A DNA stretch of 30,018 bases from positions 1 to 30,018 of the forward strand of contig SBBT01000072.1 in NCBI GenBank assembly GCA_005239595.1. Direction: 5' to 3'. A model generated the notes under the pieces. That model worked only from the letters and a program-made list of their open reading frames with translations. It did not search any database and had not been told where the DNA came from. Of this stretch, positions 24,373 through 30,018 are shown one piece after another. How positions within the stretch are numbered: position 1 is the first letter of the stretch; each line of letters starts with the position of its first letter. Both the position numbers and the translations under genes were made by a program. This stretch comes from Candidatus Troglogloeales bacterium (GTDB taxonomy: Bacteria; Nitrospirota; Nitrospiria; SBBL01; SBBT01).

Positions 24373-24930
24373 TTATACTTCCAGAATCTCGGCTTCTTTT
24401 TTCTTGAAGATCTCTTCAACCTTGGCAATGGTTTGATCTGTTATTTTCTGGGTGTCTTCCTGGTTTCTCCGGGCCATATCCTCGGATAAGGTCCCTTTTT
24501 TCTGTAAGTCTTTTACCTCGTCATTGATATCACGACGAATATTGCGAACAGCCACCTTGCACTCTTCGCAAAGTTTTTTTACCAATTTTACCAGCTCTTT
24601 CCGTCTCTCTTCCGTCAAGGTTGGAATCTCAATCCGGATCACTTTGCCATCGTTGGACGGCGTAAGACCCATTCCAGAGGAGAGAATAGCCTTCTCAATC
24701 TCCGGAATCTGGGTCATATCCCAAGGCTGTATCGTCACCAATCGGCTTTCAGGAACGGCAAGCGTTGCCATCTGCTTTAGCGGCGTCGTGACTCCATAAT
24801 AATCCACATGGATCGAATCGAACAGGGCCAACGAAGCCCGTCCGGTACGAATCGTTACCAGTTCACCCTTCAGGTGATGAAGAGCGATATCCATTTTCTC
24901 CAGCATTCTTGTTTTAATATCGCCAGACAT
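24373..24930 (-). CDS. frr: Ribosome recycling factor
   Basis: RRF splits the post-termination ribosome together with EF-G. The ATG at 24930 gives 185 residues, the usual length. Conserved segments are LVTIRTGRASLALFDSIHVDYYG, shown as TIRTGRASLALFD and VDYYG, then LKQMATLAVPESRLVTIQPWD, shown as VPESRLVTIQPWD. RIEIPTLTEERRKELVKLVK and VRNIRRDINDEVKDLQKKG complete the pattern. The start lies four bases after the pyrH stop. Only a weak ribosome site (GGAAAG, inside pyrH) precedes it, so reinitiation after pyrH is plausible. Confidence 0.96.
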   Translation of the reverse strand: MSGDIKTRMLEKMDIALHHLKGELVTIRTGRASLALFDSIHVDYYGVTTPLKQMATLAVPESRLVTIQPWDMTQIPEIEKAILSSGMGLTPSNDGKVIRIEIPTLTEERRKELVKLVKKLCEECKVAVRNIRRDINDEVKDLQKKGTLSEDMARRNQEDTQKITDQTIAKVEEIFKKKEAEILEV

Positions 24931-24934
24931 ATTG

Positions 24935-25657
24935 CTAGTGGGTCTTTCCAATACGGGTGCCAAGCCTCTCTCCCGCCAAGACCCGCGCGACATTTCCCTT
25001 CTGTTTGATGTTGAAAACAATCAGGGGAAGGTCGTTGTCCATACAAAGGGTAATAGCAGTTGAATCCATTATTTTCAGCCCTTTTTCAAGAACCTCAAAA
25101 TAACTCAATTCCGAGAAGAGTTGCGCCTTCGGGTTCTTCATCGGGTCGCTATCATAAACGCCGTCGACCTTTGTCCCTTTCAGGATAACCCTGGCGCCAA
25201 TTTCCATGGCCCTCAAAACCGCCGCCGTATCCGTAGAAAAGTAGGGATTCCCCGTCCCAGCCGCAAAAATAACCACCCTTTTTTTCTCCAGATGACGAAT
25301 TGCCTTGCGACGGATATAGCCTTCCGCTAACTGCTTCATCTCAATGGCCGATTGGACTCTGGTATAGGTCCCCTTCCTCTCTAAAATATTTTGAAGGGCC
25401 AAGGCGTTCAACACCGTCGCCAACATCCCCATGTAATCTGCCGATGTTCTCTCCATCCCGGCAGCGCTTCCGGCAATACCCCTGAAAATATTCCCGCCGC
25501 CGATAACGATCCCGACCTCGACCCCCATATCGACCGCGCCTTTAATCTCTTCGGCGATGTCATCAATCACTTTCGGATCAATGCCGCTCCCCTGCTCTCC
25601 GGCCAATACTTCTCCGCTCAATTTTAGAAGAACCCTTGAATATTGGGAATGAGGCAT
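24935..25657 (-). CDS. pyrH: Uridylate kinase
   Basis: PyrH phosphorylates UMP to UDP. It is a bacterial amino-acid-kinase-fold enzyme and is often regulated by UTP and GTP. The 240-residue protein shows LLKLSGEVLAGEQGSGID at the start, the glycine-rich loop VGIVIGGGNIFRG and MLATVLNALALQNIL. VIFAAGTGNPYFSTDTAAVLR, shown as FAAGTGNPYFSTDTAA, and GTKVDGVYDSDP are also typical. It stands between tsf and frr in the conserved rpsB-tsf-pyrH-frr order, which links nucleotide supply to translation. Confidence 0.97.
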   Translation of the reverse strand: MPHSQYSRVLLKLSGEVLAGEQGSGIDPKVIDDIAEEIKGAVDMGVEVGIVIGGGNIFRGIAGSAAGMERTSADYMGMLATVLNALALQNILERKGTYTRVQSAIEMKQLAEGYIRRKAIRHLEKKRVVIFAAGTGNPYFSTDTAAVLRAMEIGARVILKGTKVDGVYDSDPMKNPKAQLFSELSYFEVLEKGLKIMDSTAITLCMDNDLPLIVFNIKQKGNVARVLAGERLGTRIGKTH

Positions 25658-25688
25658 TGGTCTATCCGTAAGGCGGGGGAAACGCTAT

Positions 25689-26297
25689 CTATTTAACGGA
25701 ATCACCTCCTCCTAACTGGTATCGCGTAAACCGTTTGATCTGAATATTTTCTCCCATCTTGGCGATCTTGAGGGCCATGAGATCTTTAATCGTTAGTTGC
25801 GGATCTTTAATAAAGATCTGCTCCATGAGACATATCTCCTGAAGAAACTTTTCGATTTTTCCCTCTACAATTCTTGCCGTTACGCTTTCCGGTTTCTTTG
25901 AATCAATCGCCTGGCTGAAATAGGTAGCCTTTTCACATTCAATGACCTCCGATGGAACATCGTCACGACAGACATACCGTGGAGGAGGATTCGCGCCTGC
26001 AATTTGCATCGCCAAGTCCCGCACAAGGCATTGGAATTCGGAAGTCCTGGCCACAAAGTCGGTCTCACAGTTCACCTCAATCAAAACGCCGATCTTTCCT
26101 CCGGCATGGATGTATGACCCGACAGCCCCTTCCGATGTCTCTCTCCCCGCCTTCTTCGTGGCGGTGGCGAGCCCTTTCTTGCGAAGATAATCGACTGCCT
26201 TGGCGACATCACCCTCCGACGCAGCCAAGGCGGCCTTACAATCCATCACGCCTGCGCCTGTCCGTGCGCGAAGATCCTTAATTGCCTCAACTCCCAC
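25689..26297 (-). CDS. tsf: Elongation factor Ts
   Basis: EF-Ts exchanges GDP for GTP on EF-Tu. The GTG at 26297 is chosen because GGAGAAGG lies just upstream and the protein then begins MGVEAIKDLRARTGAGVMDC, matching the family start. Longer in-frame readings extend into rpsB. The 202 residues fit the short form of EF-Ts, as in Thermus, rather than the ~280-residue E. coli form. Signatures are the N-terminal UBA-like domain (CKAALAASEGDVAKAVDYLR) and VNCETDFVAR in the core. The N-terminal coding start is separated from the rpsB stop by 28 bases. Confidence 0.95.
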   Translation of the reverse strand: MGVEAIKDLRARTGAGVMDCKAALAASEGDVAKAVDYLRKKGLATATKKAGRETSEGAVGSYIHAGGKIGVLIEVNCETDFVARTSEFQCLVRDLAMQIAGANPPPRYVCRDDVPSEVIECEKATYFSQAIDSKKPESVTARIVEGKIEKFLQEICLMEQIFIKDPQLTIKDLMALKIAKMGENIQIKRFTRYQLGGGDSVK

Positions 26298-26325
26298 GCC
26301 CTTCTCCTTTCCCAATAAAACCTCG

Positions 26326-27081
26326 CTACACCTTGACGCCAACCGCAATTCCTTCGTTTCGCACCGATGGCACGGCCGTTACAGGAGGCTTCTCCACTCT
26401 TTCGCTTAAACGCCGGCCCTCTATAATTGCGTCCGCAATCGTGTCGGTCAGCAACCGGATTGAACGGATCGCATCATCGTTGCCTGGCACGATATAATCA
26501 ATTTCATCTGGATTACAGTTCGTGTCCACAACAGCAACGACCGGAATTCCGAGACGATTCGCCTCCAAAACAGCGATCCGCTCCTTTATGGTGTCAACAA
26601 CGAATAACGCAGAAGGAAGCCCCTGCATCGCTTTAATGCCGCCTAGGGTTTTCTCTAACTGTTCCCGCTCTTTTTCAAGCTGCAGGACCTCCTTTTTGGG
26701 AAGCCGCTTATAGGTGCCATCCGTTTGAGCTACCTCCAGTTTTCTAAGCCGCTCAATACTTTTTTTAATCGTTGAGAAATTGGTTAGCATTCCTCCCAAC
26801 CAGCGCTCGTTGACATAAAACATGTCGCAGCGTTTTGCCGCCTGTGCAACGACATCCTGGGCAGGTCGTTTGGTACCAACAAATAGGATAGCATCCCCTT
26901 GTGCCGCGATATCACGAACAAAGTTAACGGCAACAGAAAGTCTTTTTACCGTTTTTTGAAGGTCGATAATATAGATATTGTTCTTCTCTCCAAAGATATA
27001 CCGTGCCATCTTAGGATTCCATCGGTTCGTTGGGTGTCCGAAATGTACCCCAGCTTCCAGCAACTCTTTCATTTCAACCAC
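26326..27081 (-). CDS. rpsB: 30S ribosomal protein S2
   Basis: S2 binds late to the 30S subunit and is needed for S1 attachment. The 251 residues carry the S2 signatures ELLEAGVHFGHPTNRWNPKM at the start, ILFVGTKRPAQDVVAQAA and NERWLGGMLTNFSTI. LFVVDTIKERIAVLEANRLG and IPVVAVVDTNCNPDEIDYIV, followed by PGNDDAIRSIRLL, complete the pattern. The GTG start at 27081 has AAGGAGGAG nine bases upstream; an ATG at 27072 is a possible alternative. It is the first gene of the minus-strand run that ends with mlaD. Confidence 0.97.
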   Translation of the reverse strand: MVEMKELLEAGVHFGHPTNRWNPKMARYIFGEKNNIYIIDLQKTVKRLSVAVNFVRDIAAQGDAILFVGTKRPAQDVVAQAAKRCDMFYVNERWLGGMLTNFSTIKKSIERLRKLEVAQTDGTYKRLPKKEVLQLEKEREQLEKTLGGIKAMQGLPSALFVVDTIKERIAVLEANRLGIPVVAVVDTNCNPDEIDYIVPGNDDAIRSIRLLTDTIADAIIEGRRLSERVEKPPVTAVPSVRNEGIAVGVKV

Positions 27082-27141
27082 AGGACTTATCTCCTCCTTA
27101 TTTCTTTGTTTAGGATTAATCTAAACAGTTAAAGCTTCTAG

Positions 27142-27171
27142 AAACTACCACATCATCATGGTTTTTTGCAA
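27142..27171 (-). promoter_or_regulatory. Possible rpsB promoter
   Basis: On the minus strand TTGCAA (27166-27171) and TAGTTT (27142-27147) are 18 bases apart, about 60 bases before the rpsB start. The -35 box is fair and the -10 box is poor. The rest of the 212-base gap between rpsB and the glycan gene shows no gene and no clear terminator. Confidence 0.33.
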
Positions 27172-27293
27172 GCATGGTAGACCCCAACGGACAACAATAA
27201 TACCCTCAAACTTAAGATGAGACATCAGGAGAACCCAAAATAGGAATAAGAAGCATCACAATAGGGTCCATCTTATGGGATTTGTGGCACTAT

Positions 27294-29741
27294 CTATGCC
27301 TGGTAGGTCGGAACCAATTCTTTCAAGAGCTTTTTTATTTTTGCAGAATCGGCTGGATGGTTCATCGCCATAAACTCCTCGACATAGGACAGCATATCTT
27401 CTCTGACTTTCCCATTTTTTGCCAGACGTATCTTTTCGTGACAGGTTTGAACAACCTCTTCGGTTTCTTCAAAAAGGTCCTCGCTTAGTTTCTCGCCGGC
27501 ACGAAGCCCGGTAAATTCTGTGCCGATATCGTTAGTGGAAAAACCAGAGAGCGTAATCATCGTCCTTGCCAGATCGGCAATTTTGACCGGCTTTCCCATA
27601 TCCAGGACAAAGACTTCTCCCCCTTCTCCCAAGACAGCCGCGTGTAGAACCAACTGAACCGCCTCTTGAATGCTGATGAAATAACGTTGTATCTCGGGAT
27701 GCGTGATCTTAACGGGGCCACCCCTTCTAATCTGTTCTCGGAAAAGGGGAACAACACTTCCGTTGCTCTCCAAGACATTTCCGAAGCGAACAGAGACAAA
27801 TTTTGTTTTGTCCCTTGAATTAAAAAAACGCACCAGCATTTCTGCTACCCGTTTTGTCGCACCCATCACGCTGCTCGGGTTGACCGCCTTGTCGCTAGAA
27901 ATTAAGATAAACGTCTCTATCCTGTGTCGATCAACTGCCTTTATGAGGCGATAGGAGCCGATAATATTGTTCCGAACCGCATCCAATGGATTTTCTTCCA
28001 TCATTGGTACATGTTTATACGCGGCGGCGTGGAAAACAATTTGAGGTTGATACATTGAAAAGCTTTTCTCAATCTTATCCTCATCTAAAATATCGCCTAA
28101 CACAGCCTTACAAGAGAGACTCGGATGTCGCTCCAGGAGATCGCGTTGGATATGGTAAAGATTGTTTTCAGACTGCTCAAAGAGGATTAAGCAGTTCGGT
28201 CCATAAGTCGCAATCTGCCGACAAAGCTCCGAACCAATCGAACCGCCGGCCCCTGTTACTAAAATCCGCTTCCCCTTTAGATGCTCTTTTATCGGTCGGT
28301 CAGAAATTTCGATTTCCCGCCTTCCGATGAGATCTTCAATATCTAAGTTCCGTATATGGTTGATTGAGACCTTTCCATCAAGAATATCGGACAGCGGTGG
28401 CAAGGTTTTAATAGGAAGTCCAAATGATTTACACCGACCGATGATTGTCTTTATTTGCATCGGGGTTGCGGAAGGAATGGCAATTAATATTTCATCGGGG
28501 CGGGTTTTTTCTACGGCCGTTTCCAGATTGGACAAATCACCGATGACAGGGATGTTATGGATTCTTAGAGATATTTTTCTATGATCCTCGTCAATAAAAG
28601 CGATTGGTTTACGATTATAGGAAGGATTCTGCTGCATATCGCGCACAATCGCTGCACCCCCGCGTCCCGCGCCGATTACCAAAACTTTTCGGGCATCCAG
28701 ATCTATTCGCGTTATGGTTGCATAGACATGCTTCACGGTACGAAGAGAAACCGCTAGGAGAAAGGCGAGAAGTCCGTCGATGAAGTAAATCGAGCGAGGA
28801 TAGCCGATGAAAGACATAAAGGTTATGACACCCCAAATTCCAATTGAGCTGATAAAAGTAACTAAACCGAGACCGATGAGGTCTGTGATCCCAGCATATC
28901 GCCAAAGCCCATGGGTTAAGCCAAAACAATGAAGCGCCGATAAACGGAAGATTAAAACGATGGGAAGTGTCTTCTGGAATAAATCAACCATAGAGGGCGG
29001 TATATTCCCATCAAAGCGAAGCAAAAACGCCAAATAGTAGGAAAGAATCACTGCCAACATATTGAGAATGAAAACAATACCGTTACGATTTGCTAGAACA
29101 GTTTCTTTAAGTGGTTTTCCACTTTTTCCACCCAGGAAAGGGATCTGAATTGAAAGAAGAAGCATGATTGACAAACTGGCCATAATTTTGAAATCGAGGG
29201 AAAAACTTTTATGTAAGACATAACTTTTTGAAACTTTTATTTTTCCAGGAAGGATTGACTCAAGATACGCCACTTCAGGTTGGTCCGTTTGGGCCAGGCA
29301 TGCAGCGTCCCCTTTCACATAAAGACTGGCAAGATCGGCGATGCCTGGTCTAACTTGTAGAATAATTTCAAAATCTCTTCTAAAATGATTTATGTAAAAA
29401 GGAGTGTGCGGCCTGGGACCCACCAGACTCATCTCTCCCTTTACAACATTCCACAGCCTCGGAAGCTGATCCAGCTTCATGTCACATAGCACGTTTCCTA
29501 TAGCGGTAAGGTTAGTATCTTTGTAAAAGATCATGCCAGATTCTCTTAAAGAGGCATCTTTTTTCAAGATTCGAAAGTCATACGTATAAAAAGGTCGAAA
29601 CCCCTTCCCAATTCGTTCCTGCCGGGAAAAAACAGGCCCAGGAGAGGTCGCCTTGATCGCAAGGCCAATAATGATAAAAAAGGGGGAAAGAACAATCAAT
29701 CCAACCAATGAAAAAATAAGATCAAAGAGGCGCTTTCCCAT
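27294..29741 (-). CDS. Fused sugar-phosphate transferase and WbpM/CapD-type nucleotide-sugar dehydratase
   Basis: The 815-residue protein joins two enzymes of surface glycan synthesis. Residues 1-190 form a bacterial sugar transferase (WcaJ/PglC-like): membrane segment LIFSLVGLIVLSPFFIIIGL, then LDQLPRLWNVVKGEMSLVGP ending RP. These move a sugar phosphate onto undecaprenyl phosphate. Residues about 190-340 hold several membrane helices. Residues 350-450 form a CoA-binding-like Rossmann domain (KVLVIGAGRGGAAIV). Residues 490-790 form an SDR dehydratase with NAD motif ILVTGAGGSIGSELCRQI. The catalytic region is SSDKAVNPSSVMGATKR (615-631), where Met replaces the usual Tyr, as in the WbpM group. 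Such enzymes make 4-keto-6-deoxy sugars from UDP-GlcNAc. TAAGGAGAG precedes the ATG. The two halves would act in sequence: make the sugar, then load it on the lipid carrier. Confidence 0.9.
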   Translation of the reverse strand: MGKRLFDLIFSLVGLIVLSPFFIIIGLAIKATSPGPVFSRQERIGKGFRPFYTYDFRILKKDASLRESGMIFYKDTNLTAIGNVLCDMKLDQLPRLWNVVKGEMSLVGPRPHTPFYINHFRRDFEIILQVRPGIADLASLYVKGDAACLAQTDQPEVAYLESILPGKIKVSKSYVLHKSFSLDFKIMASLSIMLLLSIQIPFLGGKSGKPLKETVLANRNGIVFILNMLAVILSYYLAFLLRFDGNIPPSMVDLFQKTLPIVLIFRLSALHCFGLTHGLWRYAGITDLIGLGLVTFISSIGIWGVITFMSFIGYPRSIYFIDGLLAFLLAVSLRTVKHVYATITRIDLDARKVLVIGAGRGGAAIVRDMQQNPSYNRKPIAFIDEDHRKISLRIHNIPVIGDLSNLETAVEKTRPDEILIAIPSATPMQIKTIIGRCKSFGLPIKTLPPLSDILDGKVSINHIRNLDIEDLIGRREIEISDRPIKEHLKGKRILVTGAGGSIGSELCRQIATYGPNCLILFEQSENNLYHIQRDLLERHPSLSCKAVLGDILDEDKIEKSFSMYQPQIVFHAAAYKHVPMMEENPLDAVRNNIIGSYRLIKAVDRHRIETFILISSDKAVNPSSVMGATKRVAEMLVRFFNSRDKTKFVSVRFGNVLESNGSVVPLFREQIRRGGPVKITHPEIQRYFISIQEAVQLVLHAAVLGEGGEVFVLDMGKPVKIADLARTMITLSGFSTNDIGTEFTGLRAGEKLSEDLFEETEEVVQTCHEKIRLAKNGKVREDMLSYVEEFMAMNHPADSAKIKKLLKELVPTYQA

Positions 29742-30011
29742 AATGATTTCTCTCCTTACCGGTTTTACTACTACGATTGAATCTGTTGCTTAAACCAATG
29801 AGTCGTTACGGCGTGAAAAACAGTAGTCAAAGACATCCCTGACCTTTATTTGGACAATCCTGACTAAAAATTGAATGGGAGTATATACCCCACAGATCAC
29901 ATCGTCAATCATAGGATAAGGATATGTCAGTGACAAATAGATATGTCCGGTTTCAGAGCACGTAATCTGTCCGGTTTTTAAGGCATCCTTTTTTGAGAAA
30001 GGAGGGTGCGG
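29742..30011. other. Intergenic region before the right-edge element
   Basis: These 270 bases should hold the promoter of the fused glycan enzyme on the minus strand. A TTGACT occurs on that strand near 29825-29830, but no good -10 box was found at the right distance. From about 29925 the sequence changes to repeated motifs typical of an insertion-sequence end. No gene is seen in 29742-29924. Confidence 0.45.
29925..29978 (+). mobile_element. Probable end of an IS21-like insertion sequence
   Basis: TGTCAGTGACA (from 29925) is followed by TGTCCGGTTT at 29944-29953 and again at 29967-29976, 23 bases apart. Several TGT-starting repeats just inside a terminus are characteristic of IS21-type elements, where they bind the transposase. 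A strong ribosome site and ATG follow at once. The partner end lies beyond the window, so the family assignment is tentative; an IS481-like element is the main alternative. Confidence 0.5.
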
Positions 30012-30018
30012 ATGAAAC
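30012..30018 (+). CDS. Start of a gene cut by the window edge, possibly an IS transposase
   Basis: An ATG at 30012 is preceded by GAAAGGAGGGTGCGG, a strong ribosome site at good distance. Only Met-Lys and one base are inside the window. Its position just inside the proposed insertion-sequence terminus suggests a transposase such as IstA, but the sequence itself cannot show this. Confidence 0.4.

Noticed and set aside
29877..29892. GGGAGTATATACCCCA considered as an operator palindrome
   Set aside because: Only the central GTATATAC and two flanking bases per side pair. It is short and could occur by chance in an AT-rich gap.

Overview
The window looks like a chromosomal housekeeping region of a Gram-negative bacterium. 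It carries apolipoprotein N-acyltransferase, an Mla-type lipid transporter, a SurA-like periplasmic protein, a lipoprotein and a PorV-like outer membrane barrel, so an outer membrane is clear. The lineage cannot be fixed by eye. The lnt-prfB pair and the rpsB-tsf-pyrH-frr run followed by alr and mla genes suggest a Nitrospirota- or Deltaproteobacteria-like genome, but this is only inference. No rRNA, tRNA or CRISPR array was seen.

Layout. At 1-82 the minus strand carries the first 27 codons of what looks like an IS1595-type transposase. At 155-2056 (minus) a lipoprotein gene is followed by a PorV-like barrel gene. At 2277-2317 there is a short GGGCCC-containing repeat cluster. At 2381-3982 (minus) lies a GC-rich GMC flavoprotein oxidoreductase. 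At 4228-6830 (plus) lnt overlaps prfB, and prfB uses the classic +1 programmed frameshift. pyrE (6827-7390, minus) converges on prfB. A DEAD-box RNA helicase (7795-8900, minus) is broken by a one-base frameshift just before its DEAD box. The region between it and valS holds three inverted repeats and a good promoter candidate.

From 9180 to 20143 ten plus-strand genes run with short gaps or overlaps: valS, nadC, birA, coaX, grpE, dnaK, dnaJ, rsmE, an RDD membrane protein and a SurA-like protein. They combine tRNA charging, three cofactor steps (NAD, biotin attachment, CoA), the Hsp70 chaperone system and 16S rRNA modification. Convergent to this is a minus-strand run from 27081 down to 20154: rpsB, tsf, pyrH, frr, alr, mlaE, mlaF, mlaD. 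It covers translation, pyrimidine supply, D-alanine for the wall and phospholipid transport across the envelope.

At 27294-29741 (minus) one 815-residue protein fuses a membrane sugar-phosphate transferase to a WbpM/CapD-type nucleotide-sugar dehydratase. The right edge (from about 29925) looks like the end of an IS21-like element, with repeated TGTCCGGTTT motifs before a new start codon. No clearly undescribed system was found. The items most worth a second look are the fused glycan enzyme, the interrupted helicase, the unexplained inverted repeats upstream of valS, the possibly leaderless lnt transcript, and prfB frameshifting without an obvious internal Shine-Dalgarno.
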